From contig CM023540.1 of NCBI GenBank assembly GCA_013350335.1, forward strand, positions 17,427,828 through 17,491,827: DNA of 64,000 nucleotides. Direction: 5' to 3'. The stretch is from Chimonanthus salicifolius. Its lineage: Eukaryota; Streptophyta; Magnoliopsida; Laurales; Calycanthaceae. Positions 33,831 to 45,500 of this stretch are shown piece after piece; positions within the stretch are counted from its first letter, which is position 1, and each line of letters opens with the position of its first letter. Position numbers and translations under genes: made by a program. A model generated the notes under the pieces. That model did no database searches and had not been told where the DNA came from. It was given only the letters and a program-made list of their open reading frames with translations.

Positions 33831-34937
33831 ATGACATCGTCGTCGAAAAGGAAAACAACCTCAACAAGGGGAGGGAAAAAACAAAAGAAGGATACCGCAT
33901 TCAACCCCACCTATTTCGTATCTTCGGAAGCGGTGACCATGTACAAAGAGGATTTCTCCACACGGTCTTTCATATTTGGTAAAATCGTGGACCTCTCATA
34001 TTTCACACAATTTGGTTTTAAAGTTGAAGCTTTATTTGAAAAAATAGGTTGGGGGTCATTTTTGGCATTAAAAAGTGATATGTATCCGACGGTCGTTAAA
34101 GAATTTTATGCCAATGTGGAAAGAATTGACGATGAGTCGGTTAAAACATCTGTCCGAGGGCAAGAAATTGTCATTACACGGGATAGGTTAGACCTCCTAT
34201 ACAATTTGCGCAAAGATGCGATTAGAAAGTACGACAGTCGTACATGGCCCACTGATGTTGAGGGTTTTGATGTTTTGGTAGCCCTTAACGAAATCTGTGG
34301 GAGGACAGATATTACTGAGAAGAAGACCCCCCCTCTGACGAATTTGACATTAGAGGCACGAATCATCCACCACATAGTTGTCAACTGTGTTTGCCCTAGA
34401 AAATGGCATACTACTGTGACATGGTTCGATGTCTTCTTGATTTGGTGCATCATGAATGGGAAAAAAAATCTCCCTCTCCCATATCATCATTAGTCACATG
34501 CGCGCCTGCCGGAAGACCAGAAGATGCAGTCTTCCGTACGGTCTGTTTCTATGTTCATTTTTTGAAGAACGCGGAATCCCTCTTCTCCCCGATGATAAAG
34601 TTTCTTTAGACCGATTTGATTATTTCAATGATTCAACTTTGAAGAAGATGGGATTCCAACTCGACACAGTGAGTAAGAAATGGATACCCAAAGTTGTCGA
34701 GGCACTTCAACTTCGGCACCACCACCACCTGAGCCATCTGAGGTGCGTGAGGCACGCGAGGCAGGGACTCCTCCTCAAGAAGGATCAACTGGAATCAACA
34801 CACAACAGATTCTTGATAGCATTTCTTCTTTGGAGGAGAAGATGGATCAGAGATATGATCAGGTTTCTGCAAGGTTGGATGTGATGCAGAATCAGATTCT
34901 TTTCTCAGAATCTGAAAAACATCTTGTACTTGGATGA
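33831..34937 (+). pseudogene. Plant transposon-associated protein (Transposase_32-like), frameshifted
   Basis: The frame begins MTSSSKRKTTSTRGGKKQKK, a basic low-complexity start. It then has FYANVE, VRGQEIVITRD and LEARIIHHIVVNCVCPRKWH, which resemble the putative plant transposon protein domain (Pfam Transposase_32) as I remember it. A frameshift in the A8 run at about 34460-34467 moves to a second frame with MRACRK, SLPYGLFL and DTVSKKWIPKVVE. A second shift near 34700 returns to the first frame, which carries PPPPEPSEV and a heptad-like ISSLEEKMDQRYDQVSARLD, ending at 34937. The role of this family in transposition is not established. The 3' end overlaps the opposite-strand FAR1 fragment by about 45 bp. 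Confidence 0.6.
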
Positions 34938-35359
34938 CCTAATAATACATCCGATATATCATGATTGTGCTCCAAACTCTTTATGGTCAACTTCCATGAC
35001 CCATCAACAATCTGTTTTCCTTTAACTTCAAAAGGACAATTACATTGGCGAGAGTATGCTTTCTTCTTCCTGTCATCGTCATCCAAGCTAACCGTACTGC
35101 GGTATTTACCTCCTCTATCGCAGCCAAGGACTAATTTATTTTCCTTTTTACATGACCTCTTTATCGTACATACAAATCCTTGTTTAAGAGCTATATTCTT
35201 AACATAATTTATAAGGTCTTCACGACTTTCAAAACATCCCTCAATAAACTCCATGTCACTTGAGGATTTAAACCTACCTCTAAAACACTAATAATAATGA
35301 TTTTTAGAAAAAAACTGAGATAGGACTTACCTTCGATTCGAGATACGAGATCCAGACAT
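34892..35359 (-). pseudogene. FAR1/MURA-type DNA-binding domain, 3'-truncated transposase
   Basis: Exon 1 is 35359-35331 (ATG then 29 nt), an intron follows at 35330-35280 with GTAAGT and TTTTAG borders, and exon 2 runs 35279-34892; the junction keeps frame. Exon 2 encodes a FAR1 (WRKY-GCM1 zinc-binding) domain with CNCPFEVKGK, WKLTIKSLEHNHD and LLGHPSTR. This is the N-terminal DNA-binding region of Mutator-like transposases and FAR1-related proteins. The frame stops right after the GHPSTR...SEKR segment, where the linker to the DDE core should begin, so the catalytic and SWIM regions are missing. What remains could bind DNA but not transpose. It is transcribed towards the left-hand gene, which it meets at its 3' end. 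Confidence 0.78.
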
Positions 35360-35435
35360 TAGCTTGAGAGAGATAACTTCGACCCGAGGTAACAGATTGA
35401 GAGAGTGAGTGTGTTGAAAATGGGAATGATTTTTT

Positions 35436-35770
35436 TTTAAGGGTTTGGGATTTAAAAGGGGTTCATTGTTTTGAGATTAAAAAGGGGGGTTGAAAATGGA
35501 GTTTTAGGGCTAAGTCTTTGAAAAAGGTGGTTCAAAATGGAGTATAAGGGTTTGGGATTGAAATGGGGTTCAAGGGTTTGGGATTGAAAAAAGAGTTGAA
35601 AAGGGGGTTGAAAATGAGGTTGTAGGGAGAAGTATTTGCAATAGGGGTTTAAGGGTGAAAAGTGGGTGTTGAAAATGGGGTTTAAGTTTTAAGGGAGAAG
35701 GGATTGAGAAAGGGGTTCAAGGGAGAAGGGAGAAGGGAGAGGGAGAGGGAAACGAGGGTTTAGGGTTTTG
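35436..35770 (-). repeat. GGGTTTGGGATT-rich leader of the right MULE gene
   Basis: Degenerate repeats of AAGGGTTTGGGATTGAAAAGG and GGGAGAAGGG cover the sequence between the right TIR and the FAR1 start codon. On the transcribed minus strand this is a C/T-rich leader with CCCTAAACCCT words, like the left gene's leader (CCCTAACCCC, CAAAACCCTAAATC). It likely represents the 5' UTR. Confidence 0.5.
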
Positions 35771-35804
35771 AATAGAATGAGACGAGTGGAATTTCGTGGA
35801 TCGA

Positions 35805-35814
35805 TTTATATATA
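35805..35814 (-). promoter_or_regulatory. Candidate TATA box of the right MULE gene
   Basis: On the minus strand TATATATAAA lies immediately inside the right TIR, about 450 bp before the FAR1 ATG. It mirrors the TATA at 33468-33475, consistent with convergent transcription from both TIRs as in MuDR. Confidence 0.5.
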
Positions 35815-35819
35815 AGTTC

Positions 35820-36870
35820 CATTCATTCGAATGAATCAGGCCATTCATTCGAATGAATGCCTTGAAAACGTGCATTCATTCGAATGAATGGTCTGATTCA
35901 TTCGAATGAATACATCAGAGACTGCTTGAGAATGGCAGTCTAGGAATTCATTCGAATGAATCATCCCATTCATTCGAATGAATGCCTTGAAAACGTGCAT
36001 TCATTCGAATGAATGGTATGATTCATTCGAATGAATGGTATGATTCATTCGAATGAATGCATCAGAGACTGCCTGAGAATGGCAGTCCAGGCCATTCATT
36101 CGAATGAATCAGGCCATTCATTCGAATGAATGCACATTTTCAAGCATTCATTCGAATGAATGGTCTGATTCATTCGAATGAATGCATCAGAGACTGCCTG
36201 AGAATGGCAGTCCAGGCCATTCATTCGAATGAATCATCCCATTCATTCGAATGAATGCCTTCAAACAGGTGATTCATTCGAATGAATGGGCTGATTCATT
36301 CGAATGAATCAGCTGAACCAGAGGGACTGTCATTCCATGGCAGCCTCTGATACATTCATTCGAATGAATCATCTGATTCATTCGAATGAATCATCTGATT
36401 CATTCGAATGAATGCACGTTTGAAGGCATTCATTCGAATGAATCAGTTGATTCATTCGAATGAATGCTGTGTATGCGAATGAATCGAATGATCGGGCTGA
36501 ACAGTATTCCGTGTTACTGTTCAGCCCATTCATTCGAATGACTGGGCATTCATTCGGATGAATGTATTCAGCGGAATCGTGTGCGAATGATTCGAATGAT
36601 CGGGCTGAACAGTAACACGGAATACTGTTCAGCTCGATCATTCGAATGAATGTCCAGTCATTCGAATGAATGCCAAGATGAACTGGGCATTCATTCGAAT
36701 GAATCCATTCGGCGGATTCGAACGACTGGCCATTCGAATGATCGGGCTGAACAGTATTCCGTGTTACTGTTCAGCCCTTTATTTCGAATGAATCCAAAAT
36801 GAACTGGGGATTCATTCGAATGAATGCCAAAATGAACTGGGAATTCATTTGAATGAATGGAAACGCGGGG
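35820..36870. repeat. Right TIR array of ATTCATTCGAATGAAT palindromes
   Basis: This is the inverted counterpart of 32290-33460, with the same palindromes and spacers (GACTGCCTGAGAATGGCAGTC, TGAAAACGTGCATTC) and the GGGCTGAACAGTA hairpins in its outer part. The two arms are similar but not identical in spacer order and copy number, so internal rearrangement has occurred. Confidence 0.9.
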
Positions 36871-36959
36871 GTAGAATCGTAATTTCACCCGAAAATCCGA
36901 ATTCGGGTGTGTAGAGGCAGAAAAATCGGGTGTGTGTAAGTGCTCCCTTGCTTTAAATA

Positions 36960-37430
36960 TTTTAACTTTATAATTTAAATATTGAAAAGTAATTACTAAT
37001 TTATTTACTTTTCATGGTCCATCTCAAGAGGTGATTGAATTAATGAGTTTTTCTTAAATTATATCATAATTATGATCATATGAAGCTCAGGTGATAAATG
37101 ACTAAAGTTGTAGCTTTTCCTTTTTAAACTCCATGGAGAATGGGTTAAGGAGAATGGAACAAGAGAGTGGCTACTAAAAACTGATCAGCATTCAATGACT
37201 ATAAAATTACACCCGCATTCTATTCCATGTGTTCTTTAACTTGTCCTACCTAATTATATACTATAATGATATATTTTCTGAGTAATGATTTTTACAACAT
37301 CAATTTTTCTCATAGTGCACCAATATTAAAGAAAATTTTAATTTTACCCTTATTTTTAGAAAAAAGAGAGAGAGAGGGGAGTAAAGGTAAAATTAGAATT
37401 TCCTTTAATATTAGTGAGCAACAGAAAAAC
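36960..37430. other. AT-rich intergenic, nothing recognised
   Basis: No reading frame, RNA or bounded repeat is supported between the MULE target duplication and the next MITE. The segment includes a GAGAGAGAGG purine run near 37368. Confidence 0.5.
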
Positions 37431-37434
37431 TTAA

Positions 37435-37805
37435 GATAGTGATCCTCTCACAGGAGGTTTGTGTAATAAGATATGAGTTTTAGTGTATTATCAATTTTAT
37501 CCCTCGTAAGAACAGTAAAATCGGTTCACAAACCTTTCGTATGAATAGTAAAATCGGCTCGCAGAAATTTTGCCCTTTTGGCTCGTCAAGTTTACCCTTC
37601 CCATGAATAGTAAAATCGGCCGAAATTCGAATGAAGAGTAAATTGACTCGTCGAAATTTACATGAACAGTAAAATCGGCTAGCCGAAATTCATATAAATA
37701 GTAAATCGGCTCATCGAAATTTTATTATTCATGTGAATGGTAAAATTGACAATTAACTAAAACTCGTATCGTGTTACACAAAATATTCGTAGGAAGATCG
37801 CTATC
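37435..37805. mobile_element. Mutator-type MITE (GGGTAGCGAT family) upstream of MATE gene 2
   Basis: Ends GATAGTGATCCTCTCACAGG and ...CGTAGGAAGATCGCTATC are inverted. The second layer, TTTGTGTAATAAGATATGAG against TGTGTTACACGATACGAG reversed, also pairs. The interior has repeated ATGAACAGTAAAATCGGCT units, partly palindromic (CGGCTAGCCG). A partial duplication AAAACTT occurs at 37426-37432 and 37807-37813. It lies about 540 bp before the gene 2 start codon, so it could supply promoter sequence. Confidence 0.7.
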
Positions 37806-38345
37806 CAAAACTTGTGGTGCAAAAATTACTAACCTATTTTATAGCCATTATTCTTTTTTTTTTCCTTAAACTCATCTTCTCTGTAAAATCAGCGGGGGTT
37901 CTCACGTGGTTGCTGAATTGTCACACTTCTAACTTCCACCTACTGTTCAAACTTCCATTCGAGATAGTAACTAACGTTCACAGGGACTACACTGCCATTC
38001 CTTTTTCAGAAACGTCAACTTAGGCTACTTCTTCCCCTGGTTCAGTCCTCTGTCATCCAATTCAGATTTTCCTTTTCTAGCCAATCATATTCAAATACAT
38101 TAAAATCTGACCCTCTCCAATTGTTGTCATAGGTCATGAACGGTACACATTCCGCCAAAACTAGCTTACAGAGAGATTAACTGTGGTTCATAGGATTCTT
38201 CCTTTCAAATAGATGACCCTACACTTCAATCATAGTGGGTCTGCTCCAAAAATCAACTTGATTGGTTAATGAAAGTATAGGTTCAAATTGAAACTTCATG
38301 TTTTAAGAGGATAGGCTGAAGTAGAGCAGAGAAAGGTAGAGGAAG

Positions 38346-39500
38346 ATGGAGAGTAGAGTGGAAGAAAAGCTTCTTGGGTCTGAGAAGGAAGAAGGAGATT
38401 TAAAGAGAAGGATTCTTGTGGAGTCGAAGACATTATGGAGAGTTGCAGGGCCTGCCATGCTCACAAGGATTTCATCATTTGGATTATTTGTTGTGACACA
38501 GTCCTTCATTGGCCACACCAGTGAAGCTCAGCTCTCAGCTTATGCACTCGTTCAAACTGTTCTCATGCGATTTGGCAACGGAATATTGGTATTCTCCTTT
38601 ACTTGTTGCTTTAGCTGAAACTTGCATGGATTTAAGTCGGTTTTTAATAAATTTAATTTAACTCAAGATTTATTGAATTCGATAATACGACTCCAAATTT
38701 CTGATTCAAGTCAATCTGGATGTTGTTTTATAACTTTATACACTCAAGTCGAATCGAATTAGGTCAGGTTGAATCGGATTATTTTTAAATTGGATTATTT
38801 TTAAATTTCTCAACTCAATCCAACCCACATTTCATATAGATTTTTATTTTCCCAACTCAATCTAATTTGAGATATACAAATATATAACCCAAATCTACTG
38901 ATTTCTGAAGTCAAGTCATATGAGTTAGATTAATTTCTTGGATCATCTTAAATCTCCTGAACAAGAATTCTTCTCATGCGTTTGAAATCACTAATTTGAG
39001 GTTTTTTTATATGTTTTGAATTTTTTTATATTTTCACTTCACATTAAAAATAAGATTAATTTCCAGTTATACTTAGCTATCCATAAATTTCATATATTAA
39101 AATAGAGTGAGAGGAATTGAACCCGTACAAGACACTGAGTAAAAATTGCAATGTCTTTTCTTTTTTTTATTCAGTAGGGTTTTCCAGATTTAGTTTGTCT
39201 TTTCACCATTATATAATATAGTGTCCATGTGGCTGTCATTTGAAAATATAAAATAGACAGTCAGATATCATGTAAGAAGTTTGGATTCTCTCAACGACAC
39301 TTTCTTATTTTACTGGTGACATCTAATTTTTTAAAATAAATTTTCATTACATCTGACATACATTAAAAAGTATTTATTAAGAAATAAATAATTTTTGGTG
39401 CTCTATAAAATATATCAGATCTACACTCTTATTTATGTGCCTAAAGTTATAAATGGCCGACCACTCGTGGAGGACTACTGTTGGTCAACAGAGTTCTTTC

Positions 39501-39537
<37 letters not shown>

Positions 39538-42500
39538 CATGTAAGGTGGGCCACTCCAATCAGCTTTGAAATCTTATGACCCATCTGATTTAGAGCCGGC
39601 GAGTTTGGGTCATTGTCACTCAATTTATTATTTTATTTATTAAATGAGTCAGTTTCATTTAATCTATTTTAGGTTTGTGTCAGATAGAGCTACTCATTTA
39701 TTTGGTCGAAATCAATTTAAATTCATTTGGACTTAATTGTATATTTTGCTCAAAAAATGATAATTATTAAACTTTCATACATGAAAAAATATAAAAAAAT
39801 TAAAATAACTATAAGCGCAATAAAAAAATCATGACCAATAAATTTAATATGTAAATAACATAAAAGACATAATAAACATTACTTATAACTAGACCTAACA
39901 ATCGGTCAAGTGTAGTGGTGTCCAACAGGGGTTAAAAAATCGATATCGATCGATACGATATATCGGCCGCTATTTATCTCTCTTCAGCCGATGTTGTAAA
40001 TATCGGCAGATAATGATATATATCGGCCGATATTCACAAGTTCAAAATCGATACATATTGGCCGATACGATATGTATCGGCCAATATTTGTACCCCTGTG
40101 TCCAAGTCGAGTCCAATTCGGGTTCTAGTCACTAATCTTCAACCATTCCTTATATTTATTAAATGAAGTCGGGTGAGATCTGATTTCAGTTCTAGTAGAA
40201 CTTGTTGAAACCTTTTATATTCATTTATCTATTTAGACATTTAGCTCATTTATCAAAATAATCAGTCTAGCTACACCTAAACCTTTAACAGTTTGCCTCA
40301 TTTAGCTTTTTTCATACGTTGGTAGTGTGGTATAACTTATAAATTGTTATAGTTAAAATTACAAAACTTATATTTTTTTCTTGTTTTATTGTTATTTAGT
40401 TAGACAAAAGAAATTCTATTGGTGAGACTCAATATCAAGATTATCCCTTAAAAAGGTATAGTCGTGATATAAATTTAATATCGATCAATACAATATGTAT
40501 CAGCTCCACTATTCATATCAGTGATATCAGCATAATATTGACACTTAAAAATAAAATCGTCTCAGCCGTGTGCCTAATCGATATCTCGACTGATATTGGA
40601 TAAATATGGCCAGTATTTGCACTTTTTTATTTCTATGTTTTTTAAGAGAAGCCTGTTTTAAACTTAGAAAAAAAAAGGACCAATATATAGATAAAGATAT
40701 CGGCCAATATCTCACCCAATATTCAATATCGCCGATATCGTCCATATCACTCAAGATATCAGTTTCTTAATATTTAAACCCCTGGTTGGGTCTGCCTATA
40801 AAAAATGGTTTGGATGAAATATAGTTCAACTAGTTGCCTCCCGTATCAGGAAGTGAGAGGTTGCGAGTTTAAGCCCCATGGCCTAACCTTGGTGTGTCAT
40901 AGGGGTAGTGGACTCATCCGTGAGAGTTTTGCGAAGGGTATCATGTGGTTTCGCACATGAAAAAAAAAATATAGCCATTTACTAAATGATTCAAATAATG
41001 ACTATCCATTCAATAAATTGGTCAATAAACTTAAATTTGTCAAATTTATCATATTAATTAGTCCGTGATTAATAATCTAGTACATGGTACAAATATGAAT
41101 TGTGAGAGTTTACGTCTCATATGGTAACTCTTCTGCATTACTCTATTTTCAATTCGGAGGGAAGACTTCGAGTTACGTTATTAAATACTTAGATATTATT
41201 ATAATTATCATTTCTAAGTCAATTTGCTGGACTTTTAATTATACAATATTTATATTATGTAATGGTATATTATATAAAATATTTATTAATTACATTTTTG
41301 TAAATATTAATTGATATAAGTGCCTTAATTATTAAATATATTATATGTCTAGAAATAGATAGCTACTTATGATAGGACTTTGATTTGGTCACTCTTTTAT
41401 TAAAGAATATTTTTCTATCTTAATATATATTGTAAAATATTTAAAGAGTGCCCTTTTATTGAATTTGAGAGTATATAAATCAAATCTTTATAGAATTATC
41501 ATGTAAGTAAATAAGAAGGTTATAAAGATTTCTAATGATTATTATTTTTCCTTAAAAAATGATTTAATTTTTGTTTTTTCTCTTTTTACTTCTCCAGTAG
41601 GCACTTCTATCACCTATTGAAGTAACATCTTTAATTTAGAATTATCAGGAATTTAAAATGTGCTTATCCACTTTATTTTACTAAAACTATTACCATCAAA
41701 TGGCTTAAATTTCTGACTTCTGTTCTCTATTTTTTTTTTTTTATCTTCATCTATTTTACCTTTTTCTTTTCTCTCCTTTCATAAGCACTTTGATGAAGAA
41801 CGGACAAGATCTGTTTGAATGAACAAATGGCTCGATCAGGTGAAAAAAAAAGGAATTAAATGAGATTTATTGGGCTCGGAAAAACAGAAAAAATAAAAAA
41901 GATTGGGTGAATTCGTCGATGGTGAGGGTAACGTTCAGAAAAGGTTTTTGGAAAAACAGAATAAGAGGGTTACAAAAGGGTAATGCTTGTTTGGGCTGAA
42001 ACTGGGCGTTCCAGCATGGGAAACAGAGAGGGAGAGAATGAGGAAGAGGGACACGGGCGAGGCAGGGTTGATGGTGGGCGAAACTGGGAAGCAGGGGCGA
42101 GAGGAAAGGAGCGATGGAAAGGAAGCTGGGCAACGAAAGAGGGAATGGGTAAGGTGGGAGGCGACGTTGGATGGTCTCGGAAGCGCTTGGCAAACCAACG
42201 GCGCAAGGACGGCAGCACGGGCTGCAATGGGTGAACGGGAAAGGCCCGTTCGTCGCAATCTCTCTCTGCGATTGGACGGCAGGAAGACTGCCGGCGTCTG
42301 CAGGAACAGAGTAGAGGGAAGAAAGAAACCAACGAGCACCGTCGTCGGTTCGATTTCTCAAGTCCACGAGAAGAAGAGGGAAAAGGTTGGAGAAGTTCCA
42401 CATCAATTATGCTCCAATAATGGATTTTTATACAATTACAAATAAAAAAGATAAATAAAAGAAAATAAAATAAGAAAGAAAGAAAATAGAAACTTGCTTC

Positions 42501-45500
42501 GGCCGGTGATCTTCCTTCTTTCTTTAGCTGTATTCAGCAACGAAACTGTAATTTTTTTTTTCGTCTTCCGCGGTTCTTCACTCTTAAATTCAAATATTAG
42601 GAATGTAAGATATGCTTATCAACTTTTTTTTTTTTTTCCTGAAACTGTTACTGTGAAATGATTTTACTGTTTTCTTTATTTTCCTTTGTCTAATTTTATA
42701 GACTAAAATGTTGTTGTACATTGCGGATGGTTGATTTTAGAATAAGAAAGAAATGTACCAGAAATGATTTGTATAAAGCGTAGGTATCGACATCTTACCT
42801 TATGCTTTGTTAGTGATGCTGATATGCTTAAGACCTACGTATAGATGGACTCTTTCTGTATGCAACAGTGAAATTTTATCTATTTGTTAATTTTTTTATG
42901 AAACATGTATATCTATACTTTTATGTGTCAAAGTTTGAGCAACTTTAAGGAGAACGAGTTAAGGAGAATGGCCATTGGAGTATATAATTAGGTGGTATGT
43001 GTAAAAAAATGTATGAATATAATGTGGGTGAAATTTCATATTTGTCAAATGTGGGTGAAATTTCATATTTGTCAAATTATCTCACATCATCAAATAAGCT
43101 ATATAAATCAACAGCCTATGGTAATATAATTTTTAAAGATCAAAATCATAAGGCTAAAATTATCAAAGAGGGGTAAAATTTACACATGGCATTCATGATG
43201 TCTTCTAGACATTTCATTTGATCATGTAAGCCCTGTAATCACTTTTTAGGGCTATTCTCCATATCCTATTTTCATTAACTCATTCTCCGTAGAGTTTTTC
43301 TCAAAATTTCTTTTTGAACTTCTCTAACAAAATTGTATTATATGTGAATATATCTATTTATAGAGAAAAGACAAATAGACAAGTTAAGGTGAGGGAAATA
43401 TGTATTTTAAGTTGGATGAGTGGATAATTCTTTACCGCATCAGGAATAGTTTAAAAATAACCTCGATAGATGACAAAATGAGAGAAACTTATTTTAAGTG
43501 TTTTGAGCATATATGTAAACGACAAATGATTGCCTAGTTTATAGAATTGAAAGGTTGCAAGTTATAGGCACAAGGACCGGTAGACCGCTGAAAACTTGAA
43601 AAGAATGGATAAAAAAAGACATAATAGATAGTGAAGTTACTCTATGGTTTATGGTAGAGTCAATTAGAGAAATAGAATTCAAAAAGCTGATCTCAGATAA
43701 ATGGTATTTTGGCATTTGACAATGATGATGATGCATGTTATTATATCATTAAATGACTATTGTATCATAATAATGACGATGGCCACAATGACAATGATTG
43801 TGACTATTGAAATTGAATGCAGCTAGGCATGGCAATTTCAACAGAAACTTTATGTGGCCAGGCATTTGGAGCAGGACAATATCACATGATGGGCATCTAC
43901 ATGCAGAGGTCATGGATTGTTCTAATGGTGACTGCGATCCTTCTGTTACCATTCTACATCTTTGCAGCCCCGATATTCCGGCTTCTTGGCCAGACCGACG
44001 AGCTGTCAGAAGCTGCAGGAAAAATAGCTCTATGGTTCATCCCAATCATCTTCACATTTGTCTTCTCCTGCACTATGCAAATGTTCTTACAATCACAACT
44101 CAAGAATTTAATCATTGGATGGTTGGCTGGGATCTCGTTCTTTCTTCACCTTCTCCTTTCATGGATCATGGTTGACAAATTGGATTGGGGGGTCCCAGGT
44201 GCCATGGGCTCCTTAGTTCTAGCTAGTTGGTTTTCAGTCATTGGCCAATTAATCTATGTTTTTGGTGGATGGTGTCCAGAGACATGGAAAGGATTCTCTA
44301 GAGCTGCTTTTTCAGAGCTATGGCCAGTTGTGAAGCTCTCCATATCTTCTGGTTTGATGATGTGGTATGAATTGCCTCATCTCATCTAGTATCCTCTGAA
44401 TTTTGAAGTTTAGTTTGAAGTTCAGATGAGACTATGATCTATTTTTAATCTGGTAATGGTAAATTTTCTTGTGGACTAGAAAGTCGAAGAGATTTCAGAT
44501 CATTCCTCTTTACAACAGTCATGTGATTATGTTAGCTTATTTTAATTTTATTTTTTATAAAAATCATAATCTAAAAACTAAAAAACAATTAAATTAACTC
44601 AATCACCTATATAGGTTCAGCCACATAGATGCTACAACATTGTGTTCTTTTTCAAGCCAAAATTTGGGATGCGTTTTGATGAGGAATAATTTTTTAGGAA
44701 ATTCCCTAAGTAGGAGATTTTCCTATTCATTAAATAGCAATTACAGGTGAAAAGGTTGTCGTCGTCGTCGTCATCATCATCATCAAAGCCTCAATCCCAT
44801 CTATTTGAGGTTGGATTTTTGAGATCTACTTCTCTATTTGATCTTATAAAAATCACGCTTTCTGTTACTCCACTATATATCATGTCTTTTTTATCCCTTC
44901 CCTCCATATTTTTCCATTTCTATCTCTCTTCTTGTGCTTGCAACTTATATCCTCTCAATTCTCCAAATTGAGTTTGTCTTTAGTCTTTTAATTATATATC
45001 CAAACTATCACAAACGAGTTTCTCTCCACTTTTCATCTATTGGGACAACTTTTAAAATATTTCTAATATGGTTATTCGAACTCTATTTGTCAAAGTTAAT
45101 CAACTCATCCAATATAACATACGCATTCCCGTAAATTTAAAAGGTACTAAAAAAACAAAAGAAAAGAGAAGGGCAAAGAAAGAGGAAGCCTCTTTCTAGG
45201 GAAATTAAATTTTCTACATGGAAGGGGGAGGGGGAAGGAAACAAAAGTGGAGCTCATTTTCTCCGATTTAGTAAATATAAAAAAGGTGAAATGAAGGAAA
45301 TTCCTAAATTTCTCCTTCATTGCCCTAACAAAAATCAACTTCATTACCTAGTCTGATAATGATAAATTTTTGACTGGCTATGATCCTTGTTTTTGTGTTT
45401 TAACATCATATATCTCAGAATTTAGTCGAAATTGTGGAAAATCATTTACCAGTTTAATTAATTTCAAGACTCCTTTGATCCTCTAGAGCTTAGGCAGTCA

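Larger units (their letters stand above)
32215..36947. mobile_element. Mutator-like (MULE) transposon with convergent genes and palindrome-packed TIRs
   Basis: Exact 9-bp target duplication TTGCTTTAA at 32206-32214 and 36948-36956, with termini GGGAGCACTTACACACACCC and its inverse. TIR arms run from 32215 to about 33470 and from about 35820 to 36947. They are built from several dozen copies of ATTCATTCGAATGAAT and hairpins such as GGGCTGAACAGTAACACGG / ACTGTTCAGCCC. The core holds two convergent genes: left, a plant transposon-protein-like frame (from 33831); right, a FAR1-type DNA-binding domain (from 35359 on the minus strand). Nine-base duplications, long TIRs and a MURA-like N-terminus support Mutator. 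The catalytic transposase region is absent, so the copy is non-autonomous. It ends 1.4 kb upstream of MATE gene 2. Confidence 0.92.

Noticed and set aside
41867..42445. Long overlapping open frames (up to 179 codons) on both strands
   Set aside because: Low-complexity products with no domain, frames open on both strands at once, and an intronic location. This is better explained by GC-rich composition.
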